This document shows, piece after piece, positions 8,374 to 16,691 of a DNA stretch of 64,000 bases. The stretch comes from Streptomyces sp. NBC_01217 (GTDB lineage: Bacteria; Actinomycetota; Actinomycetes; Streptomycetales; Streptomycetaceae). The stretch spans positions 2,480,001 through 2,544,000 of the forward strand of contig NZ_CP108538.1 of the NCBI RefSeq assembly GCF_035994185.1. Reading direction: 5' to 3'. Positions within the stretch are counted from its first letter, which is position 1. Every line of letters begins with the position of its first letter. The position numbers were made by a program, and so were the translations under genes. The notes beneath the pieces are model-generated. The model was given only the letters and a program-made list of their open reading frames with translations. It searched no databases and was not told the origin of the DNA.

Positions 8374-9495
8374 GTGAATCTGGACGACTTCTCCGATCTG
8401 ATCGAACGCCCCGACGGCGGCGTACGGCGCGACGCCGAGGAACGCCGGGAGCGCCTGGTCGTTCCCCCCGGCGCCCTCGGCCGCCTGGACGAGCTGGGCG
8501 AATGGCTCTCGGCCGCCCAGCAGACCGTCCCGGTCAGGGCGATCGAGCAGCCGCGCGTGGTGCTCTTCGCCGGTGACCACGGGGTGGCCGAGCTGGGTGT
8601 CTCGGGGCGCGCGGCGGGGAGTGCGTACGAGCTGGTGCGGGCCACGCTGGAGGGCGCGACTCCGCTCGCCGTGCTGGCCCGGCAGTTCTCCGTACCGGTA
8701 CGGATCGTGGACGCCGCGCTGGACTGCGACCCGGAGCTGCTGCCCGAGTCGGTGGTACGTCACCGGGTGCGGCGCGGCAGCGGCCGGATCGACGTCGAGA
8801 ACGCGCTGACGACCGAGGAGGCCGAGCAGGCGGTGCGTCTGGGCATGGCGATCGCCGACGAGGAGGCCGACTCGGGCACCGATCTGGTGGTGCTCGGCGA
8901 TCTGAGCGTCGGCGGTACGACGGCCGCGGCCACGCTGATCGCGGCGCTGTGCGGCACGGACGCCTCGGTGGTCACCGGGCGCGGCGGCGCGGGCATCGAC
9001 GATCTGGCGTGGATGCGCAAGTGTGCGGCGATCCGGGACGCGCTGCGGCGGGCCCGGCCGGTCCTCGGTGATCAGCTGGAGCTGCTGGCCACGGTGGGCG
9101 GCGCGGATCTGGCGGCGACGACCGGGTTCCTGCTGCAGTGCGCGGTGCGCAGGCTGCCGGTGATCCTGGACGGTGTGGTCTCGGCGGCCTGTGCGCTGGT
9201 GGGTCAGCGGGCGGCCTTCCGGGCGCCGGACTGGTGGCTGGCGGGGCAGGCGAGCGGCGAGCCGGCGCAGACCAAGGCACTGGACCGGATGGCGCTCAAC
9301 CCGTTGCTGGACCACGGCGTCATCGTGGGCGAGGGAAGTGGGGCACTGCTCGCGCTTCCGCTGGTCCGGGCCGCGGCCGCGCTGGCGGCGGAGCTGCCCG
9401 AGCGCGCACCCGTCGACGACGAGAAGGACGGCGGGGACGAAGCCGGCGAAGGGGCCGACGGAAGCGACACGGACGGCGACGCGACCGACGGCTGA
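8374..9495 (+). CDS. cobT: Nicotinate-nucleotide-dimethylbenzimidazole phosphoribosyltransferase
   Basis: CobT makes alpha-ribazole phosphate from dimethylbenzimidazole and nicotinate mononucleotide, the activated lower ligand of cobalamin. The 373-residue protein shows the family motifs LFAGDHGVAELGVSG, DLVVLGDLSVGGTTAAATL, VVTGRGGAGIDDLAWMRK, TVGGADLAATTGFLLQ and LNPLLDHGVIVGEGSGAL (catalytic Glu in GEGSG). The last ~28 residues are an unusual acidic Asp/Glu/Gly tail (DDEKDGGDEAGEGADGSD) not needed for the fold. GTG at 8374 gives a normal N-terminus for the family (VNLDDFSDLIERP). It pairs with cobU and cobS in this window. Confidence 0.95.
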   Translation: MNLDDFSDLIERPDGGVRRDAEERRERLVVPPGALGRLDELGEWLSAAQQTVPVRAIEQPRVVLFAGDHGVAELGVSGRAAGSAYELVRATLEGATPLAVLARQFSVPVRIVDAALDCDPELLPESVVRHRVRRGSGRIDVENALTTEEAEQAVRLGMAIADEEADSGTDLVVLGDLSVGGTTAAATLIAALCGTDASVVTGRGGAGIDDLAWMRKCAAIRDALRRARPVLGDQLELLATVGGADLAATTGFLLQCAVRRLPVILDGVVSAACALVGQRAAFRAPDWWLAGQASGEPAQTKALDRMALNPLLDHGVIVGEGSGALLALPLVRAAAALAAELPERAPVDDEKDGGDEAGEGADGSDTDGDATDG

Positions 9496-9606
9496 CGGAC
9501 CGGCAGGCCTGCTGCCGCCGGTCACCGGCCGCAGCGCAGTCCCTTCGCCGCAGTCCCCTGATCGCAGTTCCCTCATGCAGCGCGATGCACCATATGATCG
9601 CTTTTC

Positions 9607-11412
9607 ATGGGAGAGGTCCGATTGGTCACCGAGGAATCCGGGCGGGGCGACACCCGGTCGGGGAGCACCGTCCGCTCACGCCGCAGCGCCGCGTTCGCCA
9701 TCTGGTACCTGCGCGTCGTGTCGTTCATCAATTTCCTCAGCGCCGTCTGGGTCTCGCTCGGCAACGATCTGCGCCGTCGCAACACCGCGAACTACTTCAC
9801 CCCCTATCTGCTCACCGCGGGCTTCTCCTCCGGGGTGGTCGCGCTCTTCCTCGCGATCACCATGCGCCGTCGCAAGCGGGCCGCATGGATCGTGAACACG
9901 GTGGTGAGCAGTCTTCTGCTGCTGCTCTTCGCCCTGGTGATCCCGTTCCCGGAGGTCCGGCAGTACTTGCAGAACTGGATCTCGCTGGCACTGACCGCCG
10001 TCTTCGTCCTGGCGCTCCTGCTCGGCCGGCGCGAGTTCTACGCGAAGGGCGACCGGTCCAACCCGAAACTGGCCGCCGTCGTCGCGGTCGGCGGGCTGCT
10101 GGCCACCTCACTGGTCGCCGCGGGCCTGGTCACCCTCACCAACACCGCGCAGGACGGCTACCGCTCGTCCTTCCTGGAACGCTGGCGCTACGGCGCCCTG
10201 CGGCTGGTCTCGGTCGCCGTCAACAACGCCCGCTACCCCGGCATCTCCACGCCCGGCTGGGTCAATGTCACCATCAACATCCTCTCCACGCTGCTGCTGA
10301 TCGCCGTCGTGTACGCGGCGTTCCGGTCCCGCCGGGCCGTCGACCCCATCACCCCCGAGGACGAGGCCCGGCTGCGGGCGCTGCTCGACAGGCACGGCGA
10401 GCGCGACTCGCTCGGCTACTTCGCGCTGCGCCGGGAGAAGAGCGTCATCTGGTCGCCGACCGGGAAGGCCGCTGTCGCCTATCGGGTGGTCGGCGGTGTC
10501 TCGCTCGCCTCCGGTGATCCCATCGGCGACCCGGAGGCCTGGCCGGGCGCGATCGAACCCTGGCTGGCCGAGGCCCGCGCGCACGGCTGGATCCCGGCGG
10601 TGATGGGGGTGAGCGAGGAGGGCGGCACCGTCTACGCGCGACACGGCCTCGACGCCCTGGAGCTGGGCGACGAAGCGATCGTGGAGACCGCCGAGTTCAC
10701 CCTCGAAGGACGGGCGATGCGGACCGTCCGCCAGGCGTACAACCGGGTGAAGCGCGCCGGGTACGACGTGACCGTGCGCCGGCACGCCGAGATCCCCGAC
10801 GAGGAGATGGCCGAACTGGTGCGGCGCGCCGACGACTGGCGCGACGGGGCGACCGAGCGCGGCTTCTCCATGGCGCTCGGCCGGCTCGGCGATCCGGCCG
10901 ACGGACAGTGCGTGATGCTCGAATGCCGCAACGCACCCGACGGGAAGAACGGTGAGCCGGGCGAGTTGCGCGCCGTGCTGAGCTTTGTGCCGTGGGGGCC
11001 GAACGGCCTCTCGCTGGACCTGATGCGCCGTGACCGGGACGCGGAGAACGGCCTGATGGAGTTCATGGTCATCGAACTCCTGCAGCGCGCCGAAGAGATC
11101 GGGATCACTCAGGTCTCGCTGAACTTCGCGATGTTCAGGTCCGTCTTCGAGCGGGGTTCACGGCTCGGCGCCGGACCGGTGCTGAGGCTGTGGCGCTCGA
11201 TGCTCGGCTTCTTCTCGCGCTGGTGGCAGATCGAGTCGCTGTACCGCGCCAACGCCAAGTACCGACCGATCTGGGAGCCGCGCTTCATGCTCTTCGAGAA
11301 GAGCTCCGACCTGCTGCGCATCGGCCTCGCCGCGGGCCGTGCCGAAGGGTTCCTGGAGGCGCCCGGTCTGCCCAAGTGGCTGCACCGCTCGCATCTCGGG
11401 ACCGGTGGATGA
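9607..11412 (+). CDS. Lysyl-phosphatidylglycerol synthase-like membrane protein (DUF2156/MprF C-terminal domain)
   Basis: A 601-residue integral membrane enzyme. Residues ~25-240 hold about six hydrophobic segments (FAIWYLRVVSFINFLSAVWV first), then a cytosolic GNAT-like DUF2156 domain (about residues 260-590) with YFALRREKSVIWSPTGKAAV, VSLASGDPIGDPEAWPGAI, VRQAYNRVKRAGYDVTVRR and SLNFAMFRSVFERGSRLGAG. That domain in MprF and LysX transfers Lys or Ala from aminoacyl-tRNA to phosphatidylglycerol, which makes the surface less negative and gives resistance to cationic peptides. The flippase half of MprF is reduced here. The downstream gene overlaps its stop by ATGA, so the two are translationally coupled. 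Confidence 0.9.
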   Translation: MGEVRLVTEESGRGDTRSGSTVRSRRSAAFAIWYLRVVSFINFLSAVWVSLGNDLRRRNTANYFTPYLLTAGFSSGVVALFLAITMRRRKRAAWIVNTVVSSLLLLLFALVIPFPEVRQYLQNWISLALTAVFVLALLLGRREFYAKGDRSNPKLAAVVAVGGLLATSLVAAGLVTLTNTAQDGYRSSFLERWRYGALRLVSVAVNNARYPGISTPGWVNVTINILSTLLLIAVVYAAFRSRRAVDPITPEDEARLRALLDRHGERDSLGYFALRREKSVIWSPTGKAAVAYRVVGGVSLASGDPIGDPEAWPGAIEPWLAEARAHGWIPAVMGVSEEGGTVYARHGLDALELGDEAIVETAEFTLEGRAMRTVRQAYNRVKRAGYDVTVRRHAEIPDEEMAELVRRADDWRDGATERGFSMALGRLGDPADGQCVMLECRNAPDGKNGEPGELRAVLSFVPWGPNGLSLDLMRRDRDAENGLMEFMVIELLQRAEEIGITQVSLNFAMFRSVFERGSRLGAGPVLRLWRSMLGFFSRWWQIESLYRANAKYRPIWEPRFMLFEKSSDLLRIGLAAGRAEGFLEAPGLPKWLHRSHLGTGG

Positions 11413-12137
11413 GACCCGTACGCGCGCTGGGCCGGGCGGCCCGCCGCGAGTGGGGTCCGCTCGCGGGGACCGTACGCGCGGCGCTCGTCTCCTCCCGACT
11501 GCGGGCGGTCCCGATGACGCTCGCCGCGGTCTGTCTGACGGCGCTGCTCCAGACGGTGCAGAACCGGTCGTGGGGCGCGGGGGCGGTGCACGGGCTCGGG
11601 ACGGTGCGGGCCGGGGATCCGCTGGGGGAGGCTCTGCTGCGTACCCCGTTGTCGCTGTTCGTCCCGGCGCCGGATCTGCCGGTGTGGGGGGCGCTGGCGC
11701 AGATCCTGGTGGTGTTCGGGACCGCCGAGATCTGTCTGGGCCGGTGGCGCACGCTCGTGATCGCGTACGTCGCGACGCTGGCCGGGACGCTGTACGCGCG
11801 AATCGGGGTCGCGCTCGGCCCCGACGGGCTGTTCGGGCTGCCCGCCTCCGATGCCCGGGTCGTCGACACCGGTCCGTCGGCGGCGGTGGTCGGTCTCGCC
11901 GTGTACGTGTGCTGCGTCTACCGGGCCTGGTTCACCGGAGGGCTGGTGATCGCGGCGATGGTGGTCGAGGTGATCTGCGAGGACAATCTGGCCGGCAAGG
12001 AGCATCTCGCGGCGATCGCCGCCGTGCTCGTGCTGTGCGCCGTCACGGTCGGCCGGGACCGGCGGCTGCGCCGCCGCGGTCAGGGCTTGCGCCCCGGCAC
12101 CGGGACCCGGTCCGGCGCACCGCCGATCAGGTCCTGA
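11409..12137 (+). CDS. Rhomboid-like integral membrane protein
   Basis: A 242-residue polytopic membrane protein. Hydrophobic segments run at about residues 33-50, 92-110, 114-133, 155-171, 175-190 and 198-214. It shows DTGPSAAVVGL, with Ser157 in a GxSx context inside one helix, and His199 in GKEHLAAIAAVL in the last helix. This is the Ser/His spacing of rhomboid intramembrane proteases and of the uncharacterised actinobacterial rhomboid-like family. The protein ends in a basic tail. Its ATG overlaps the stop of the lysyl-phosphatidylglycerol synthase gene, implying a shared role in the membrane. Its last 58 bp overlap the 3' end of the convergent gene. Protease activity is inferred, not shown. 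Confidence 0.75.
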   Translation: MRPVRALGRAARREWGPLAGTVRAALVSSRLRAVPMTLAAVCLTALLQTVQNRSWGAGAVHGLGTVRAGDPLGEALLRTPLSLFVPAPDLPVWGALAQILVVFGTAEICLGRWRTLVIAYVATLAGTLYARIGVALGPDGLFGLPASDARVVDTGPSAAVVGLAVYVCCVYRAWFTGGLVIAAMVVEVICEDNLAGKEHLAAIAAVLVLCAVTVGRDRRLRRRGQGLRPGTGTRSGAPPIRS

Positions 12138-12841
12138 AATCTGCGGCGCGGGCCCGCCCAGCGCACATCGTGGTGGTAGGCGCGCAGCACCGACCGGGCG
12201 CGGGTGCGATGGCGGTTGCGGTAGAAGCGCTTGGCCCACATCGAGGCCGGCCGGGCCAGCCGGACCGCTCCGATCAGCGCGACGAACGGGACGAGGGTGC
12301 CGACGACCGCGAGCCGCGCCTTGCCCTTGAACAGGGCGATCAGCACGAAGCAGAAGTTGATGACCAGGGTCAGGATGACGCCGAGCCTGCCCTGCTGCTG
12401 ATCGCTGCTCAGCTCGTTCACGCCGAACGGTGAGAATCCGGCCAGGACCAGCAGCACCAGCGCCGCGGTGAGAACCACGACCTCCACGCTCTGGCGGCCC
12501 TCCTCGGTCCAGTACACGTCGTCGAGGTGGAGGATCAGGGCGAACTCGTCGAGGACCAGCCCCGCGCCCATGCCGAAGATCACCGCGAAGACCCCCGCGG
12601 TGACGCTTTGGCGCCCGCTGGCGACCGCCCCGAAGCCGCCGACGACGCTCAGCACCACGCCGGGCACCACATGGTGGACATGCAGCCCGCCGGGCGTGAT
12701 GTTGCGGAATGGGCCCTTCCCCGCCCGGATCATCCGGGTGATGACCCGGGTCACGGCGAAGGTGAGCACGAAGGCGGCCAAGGCGAGGAGCAGCGGCAGC
12801 TTCCCCGGCTCGACGATGTTCTGATCGAACCAGTGACCCAT
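12080..12841 (-). CDS. Polytopic membrane protein of unknown function
   Basis: A 253-residue protein with about six transmembrane helices. It has conserved-looking polar groups next to helices: H54, H56 and H57 (GGLHVHHVVPG), D98-E99 (GLVLDEFALILHLDDVYW) and H105, D107, D108. This pattern suggests a metal site at the membrane surface, as in membrane-embedded hydrolases or desaturase-like enzymes, but I cannot name the family. The C-terminal 50 residues are strongly basic. ATG at 12841 follows GGGAGCGGGTGGC on the minus strand; a start 17 codons upstream is less well supported. The 3' end overlaps the convergent rhomboid-like gene by 58 bp. Confidence 0.78.
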   Translation of the reverse strand: MGHWFDQNIVEPGKLPLLLALAAFVLTFAVTRVITRMIRAGKGPFRNITPGGLHVHHVVPGVVLSVVGGFGAVASGRQSVTAGVFAVIFGMGAGLVLDEFALILHLDDVYWTEEGRQSVEVVVLTAALVLLVLAGFSPFGVNELSSDQQQGRLGVILTLVINFCFVLIALFKGKARLAVVGTLVPFVALIGAVRLARPASMWAKRFYRNRHRTRARSVLRAYHHDVRWAGPRRRFQDLIGGAPDRVPVPGRKP

Positions 12842-12929
12842 GCCACCCGCTCCCGATAAGTTGCTTTTGCCATGGTCCGTCGCGTTCCGCACAATCTATC
12901 GGCCCGTCACACCGATTAGCCTGCGCGCC

Positions 12930-13709
12930 GTGACCTCCCTGAACAGCCATGGGCTGCGTTTCGCCTTCGGCACCCTGACCGTGCTCCCCGTCCGCGTCAC
13001 CCGCTGGGACCGCCGGGCCGCCCGCGCCGGGATGCTGTGCGCACCGCTCGCCGGTCTCGTCGTGGGGCTGCTAGCGGCGGTGCCCGGCGCCGTACTGCTG
13101 CTGCTCGGCTCCGGTCCGCTGCTCGCCGCGGTCGCCTCCGCCGCCGTGCCCGCGGTGCTGACCCGGGGTCTGCATCTGGACGGTCTCGCGGACACCGCCG
13201 ACGGCCTGGGCAGCGGCAGGCCCGCCGACGACGCGCTGCGGATCATGAAGCAGTCGGACATCGGGCCGTTCGGTGTGATCACGCTGCTGTTCGTGCTGCT
13301 GGCCCAGGTCGCGGCCCTTGAGCAGCTGTACGGGCAGAGCTGGGCGCACGGCGCGGTGGCGGCGGCCGTCGCCGCGGTCACCGGCCGGCTGGCGCTCGCC
13401 CTGGCTTCCCGTCAGGGTGTGCCCGCGGCCCGTCCGGAGGGGCTGGGCGCGGCGGTGGCGGGGACGGTCCCGGCAGGTGCCGCGGTGGCGGTCGGGGCCG
13501 TCGTGGTCGCGGCCTGCGCGGGCGCCGGTGCGCTGTTCGGTGGGTACGGAGCGCTGCACCATGCCCTCGCCGTACCGGCCGCCCTGGGCGTCGCCCACCT
13601 GCTGCTGCGGCACTGTGTGCGGCGCTTCGGCGGGGTGACCGGCGATGTCTTCGGCGCACTGGAGGAGACGGCGGCGACGGCGGCCCTGGTGGCCCTGGCA
13701 CTCGGCTAG
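12930..13709 (+). CDS. cobS: Adenosylcobinamide-GDP ribazoletransferase (cobalamin synthase)
   Basis: CobS joins adenosylcobinamide-GDP to alpha-ribazole (phosphate) in the membrane, the step after CobU and CobT. The 259-residue protein begins VTSLNSHGLRFAFGTLTVLP, matching family N-termini, and holds the catalytic/metal signature GLHLDGLADTADGLGSGRP with several Asp residues, then IMKQSDIGPFGVITLL. Several hydrophobic helices follow, and the RRFGGVTGDVFGALEETAAT signature lies near the end. GTG at 12930 is chosen because it places the family N-terminus correctly. It is separated from cobT by the MprF-like pair and the divergent membrane protein, so its promoter lies in the short gap at 12842-12929. 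Confidence 0.95.
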   Translation: MTSLNSHGLRFAFGTLTVLPVRVTRWDRRAARAGMLCAPLAGLVVGLLAAVPGAVLLLLGSGPLLAAVASAAVPAVLTRGLHLDGLADTADGLGSGRPADDALRIMKQSDIGPFGVITLLFVLLAQVAALEQLYGQSWAHGAVAAAVAAVTGRLALALASRQGVPAARPEGLGAAVAGTVPAGAAVAVGAVVVAACAGAGALFGGYGALHHALAVPAALGVAHLLLRHCVRRFGGVTGDVFGALEETAATAALVALALG

Positions 13710-13740
13710 GGTCTGCGGCTCCAAAGCGTACGCGAAGGAG

Positions 13741-14565
13741 CTAGCGCTTCGGGCACTCCTGGCGCCACACGCCCAGCTCGTACCGCTTGCGCAGCGAGCT
13801 GAGCCCCAGCCGCTTCGACCGGGCGCAGAACCGGGCGACCGGCAGCTCGTACTCCACGTGGAAGACGGCCTTGCCCGCCTTCACGAACGGTGTGAGGGCC
13901 TCGCACTCCTCGTACTGGGCGCACTGCTCATTGACCGCGAAGTCGAAGTCCGGCTCCAGCTCCGGGATCTGGCCGAGGTCGTTCTTCAGGCCGACGGCGA
14001 GTTCGTGGCGGTGGGCGATCCGGGCGATGAGCCGGTTGTAGCGCAGCTGGTCGGCGGCGGTCAGCGGGAAGCCCGTGCGGTTGCGGTAGCCGTCCATGTT
14101 GTCGGGCTCCACCGCGTCGAAGCCCTTCTTCGCGCACATCGCGATCCGCGCCTCCATCAATGGCTCAAGGACCTCCGTGCGGCGGATGTCGAGCCACCGC
14201 TCCCCCGCCCAGCCGTTGCCCTTCCCCCGCACCGATGCGGGAAACTTCCCGGCGTCCGGGCGGAACTCCTCCCAGGCGCCGGTGGACAGGTAGCAGATCA
14301 CCTTGCGGCCCCGGCGGTGCAGATCGGCGACCGCCGACGCCTCGTGCTCGAAGCCGTCGATGTCGTACACAGGAACGTCCACCGTGGGGTCCAGCCGGCC
14401 GGAGAGCTGCCACTGCCAGCCGGTCCCCGGCTCCGGCCGCCAGGAGTGCCCGGCGGCGGGTTCCGGCGCCGCGGTGCACCCGGTCAGCAGGGCCAGCAGA
14501 ATCAGCACGGTGACCGGCAGTCGCGGCCCCGCCCCGCTCACGCGTACAGCCCCACGGGCGCGCAT
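13741..14565 (-). CDS. GH114-like endo-alpha-1,4-polygalactosaminidase, lipoprotein
   Basis: A 274-residue exported protein. The N-terminus has a signal with lipobox LLTGC near residue 30, so it is probably lipid-anchored. The mature part is a TIM-barrel of the GH114/DUF297 type: WQWQLSGRLD, VPVYDIDGFEH, GRKVICYLSTGAWEEFRPD, ERWLDIRRTEVLEPLMEARI, GFDAVEPDNMDGYRN (acidic catalytic candidates) and VGLKNDLGQIPELEPDFDFA. Family members hydrolyse galactosamine-containing polysaccharides, such as fungal galactosaminogalactan; the substrate here is inferred from family only. It is transcribed alone, convergent with cobS. Confidence 0.85.
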   Translation of the reverse strand: MRARGAVRVSGAGPRLPVTVLILLALLTGCTAAPEPAAGHSWRPEPGTGWQWQLSGRLDPTVDVPVYDIDGFEHEASAVADLHRRGRKVICYLSTGAWEEFRPDAGKFPASVRGKGNGWAGERWLDIRRTEVLEPLMEARIAMCAKKGFDAVEPDNMDGYRNRTGFPLTAADQLRYNRLIARIAHRHELAVGLKNDLGQIPELEPDFDFAVNEQCAQYEECEALTPFVKAGKAVFHVEYELPVARFCARSKRLGLSSLRKRYELGVWRQECPKR

Positions 14566-14824
14566 GGTTCTCCCCCCGACGGTCCGCCACCGCCAACGAC
14601 CCTACTTCCACGGCCCGTTCCCGCCGCACGGGCCCGGCCCCGACCAACCGGAGCCGGGACTCCTGCGCCGCAACAGGCCGCCGACGGCCCGCCGCCGCGA
14701 TCCTGCAGCAAAGGCGCGCGTAGGCTCATTCCCGGCACATTGCGGCGGCGTCTACGATGCGCCGGGCACGGTCGGCCCACCCCTCGACCGAAAACGAACT
14801 CAACGGAAGCGAGATTTCACCACC

Positions 14825-16366
14825 GTGACTGCTCTCACTCTCAGCACTGCCGGTGCGACGACGCTGCGCGCCGACGCACTCGTCGTCGGCGTCGGCAAGG
14901 GCGCCAAGGGTCCGGTCCTCGCACCGGGCGCCGAGGCCGTGGACAAGGCGTTCGACGGAAAGCTCGCCACCGTCCTGGAGGCCCTGGGCGCCGCAGGTGC
15001 CGAGGGCGAGGTGACCAAGCTCCCCGCGCCCGCCGGTCTCAAGGTCCCGGTCGTCATCGCGGCCGGACTCGGCTCCGTCCCGGAGAAGGACGAGACGTAC
15101 GGCGCCGAGGCGCTGCGCCGGGCCGCGGGCTCGGCCGCCCGTGCCCTGAGCGGTGCGAAGAAGGCCGGCTTCGCGCTGCCGATCGCCTCCGCCGAGGACG
15201 CCGAGGCGATCGCCGAGGGCGCGCTCCTCGGTGCGTACGCCTTCACCGCGTACCAGGGCGGCGAGAACAAGCTGGCGCCGAAGGACAAGAACGGCAACGG
15301 CGCGAAGCTGCCGCTCGGCGAGGTCGCCCTGCTCGGCGCCAAGCCGCGCGACAAGGCGTTCAAGGCGGCCGCCGAGCGTGCCGTCGCAGTCGTCGAGGAG
15401 ATCAACCGCGCCCGCGACCTGATCAACACCCCGCCGAACGACCTGTACCCCGAGTCCTTCGCCGCCGTGGCCACCGCCGCGGGCAAGGAGCACGGCATCA
15501 AGGTGCAGGTCCTGGACGAGAAGGCGCTCGTCAAGGGCGGCTTCGGCGGTCTGCTGGGCGTCGGCCAGGGCTCGGCCCACGGCCCGCGTCTGGTGAAGCT
15601 CGCCTACACGCACCCGAAGGCGGAGAAGACCCTGGCCCTGGTCGGCAAGGGCATCACCTACGACTCGGGCGGCATCTCGCTGAAGCCGGCCGGTCACAAC
15701 GAGACGATGAAGTGCGACATGAGCGGCGCCGCCGCCGTGTTCGCGACCGTTGTCGCGGCCGCCCGTCTGGGCCTCCAGGTCAATGTCACCGGCTGGCTGG
15801 CGCTCGCCGAGAACATGCCGTCGGGCAGCGCCACCCGCCCCGGTGACGTGCTGCGCATGTACAGCGGCAAGACCGTCGAGGTCCTCAACACGGACGCCGA
15901 GGGCCGGCTCGTCCTGGCCGACGCGCTGACCCGCGCCTCCGAGGAGAACCCGGACGCGATCGTCGACGTGGCGACCCTGACCGGCGCGATGGTGCTGGCG
16001 CTGGGCAACCGCACCTTCGGCATCATGGCGAACGACGACGCCTTCCGTACCTCCATCCACGAGATCGCCGAGGAGGTCGGCGAGGCCTCCTGGCCGATGC
16101 CGCTCCCCGCCGACCTGCGCAAGGGCATGGACTCCCCGACCGCCGACATCGCCAACATGGGCGAGCGGATGGGTGGCGGCCTGGTGGCCGGTCTGTTCCT
16201 GAAGGAGTTCGTGGGCGAGGGCATCGCCTGGGCGCACCTGGACATCGCGGGCCCGGCCTTCCACGAGGGCGCGCCGTACGGCTACACGCCGAAGGGCGGC
16301 ACCGGTTCCGCGGTGCGCACGCTGGTGAAGCTGGCGGAGCGCACCGCTGCCGGAGACCTCGGCTGA
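14825..16366 (+). CDS. pepA: Leucyl aminopeptidase (M17)
   Basis: A 513-residue cytosolic aminopeptidase of family M17, which removes N-terminal residues from peptides using two metal ions. The C-terminal catalytic half has GKGITYDSGGISLKPAG (metal-binding Lys and Asp), MKCDMSGAAAVFA and the diagnostic NTDAEGRL at residues 355-362. The N-terminal half is the macrodomain-like regulatory region typical of PepA. Length is normal. GTG at 14825 is selected because it gives VTALTLSTAGATTLRADALV, the usual start. An 11-bp hairpin follows the stop. The downstream lpdA gene has its own leader region. Confidence 0.95.
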   Translation: MTALTLSTAGATTLRADALVVGVGKGAKGPVLAPGAEAVDKAFDGKLATVLEALGAAGAEGEVTKLPAPAGLKVPVVIAAGLGSVPEKDETYGAEALRRAAGSAARALSGAKKAGFALPIASAEDAEAIAEGALLGAYAFTAYQGGENKLAPKDKNGNGAKLPLGEVALLGAKPRDKAFKAAAERAVAVVEEINRARDLINTPPNDLYPESFAAVATAAGKEHGIKVQVLDEKALVKGGFGGLLGVGQGSAHGPRLVKLAYTHPKAEKTLALVGKGITYDSGGISLKPAGHNETMKCDMSGAAAVFATVVAAARLGLQVNVTGWLALAENMPSGSATRPGDVLRMYSGKTVEVLNTDAEGRLVLADALTRASEENPDAIVDVATLTGAMVLALGNRTFGIMANDDAFRTSIHEIAEEVGEASWPMPLPADLRKGMDSPTADIANMGERMGGGLVAGLFLKEFVGEGIAWAHLDIAGPAFHEGAPYGYTPKGGTGSAVRTLVKLAERTAAGDLG

Positions 16367-16380
16367 GGTCGCAGCTCACA

Positions 16381-16410
16381 TACGGCCCCGGGCATACGTC
16401 CGGGGCCGTA
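16381..16410 (+). terminator. Terminator of pepA, 11-bp stem
   Basis: Perfect inverted repeat TACGGCCCCGG and its complement (16381-16391 and 16400-16410) with an 8-nt loop, 14 bp after the pepA stop. No U-tract. Confidence 0.65.
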
Positions 16411-16691
16411 CGTGTTGCCCACGGTGGCATCGCAGCACGGGCCGCGAGGTTTCGCTCTCGACGAAATCACCAGGGCTCCACGCCGCGGTGACCACCCGAG
16501 ACTGATGGTCATCCGTCTCATACCCGGGCCCCGCGTCCCGCCCACCGTCAACAAGTGCGAAGATGGGTTCTCGGCAGGACAGGGCCCCCACCACAGGGCC
16601 GAACAACAAAGCGGCCGAACACCAGCCGACCGGCCGGTCACACCCCAGCGACGGGGCCCGGCGTACGGCGCACATGCATGGAGGACGTGAC
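16411..16691. other. Intergenic leader region of lpdA, no gene seen
   Basis: About 280 bp between the pepA hairpin and lpdA. Frames here are open but codon usage is poor and no ribosome site precedes them. The only clear element is the ribosome binding site GGAGG just before the lpdA GTG. A promoter for lpdA-sucB should lie here, but I cannot place -35/-10 boxes confidently. Confidence 0.5.

Noticed and set aside
16412..16690. 92-codon frame between pepA and lpdA
   Set aside because: Poor third-position GC, no ribosome site, and it ends just before the lpdA start; treated as leader DNA.
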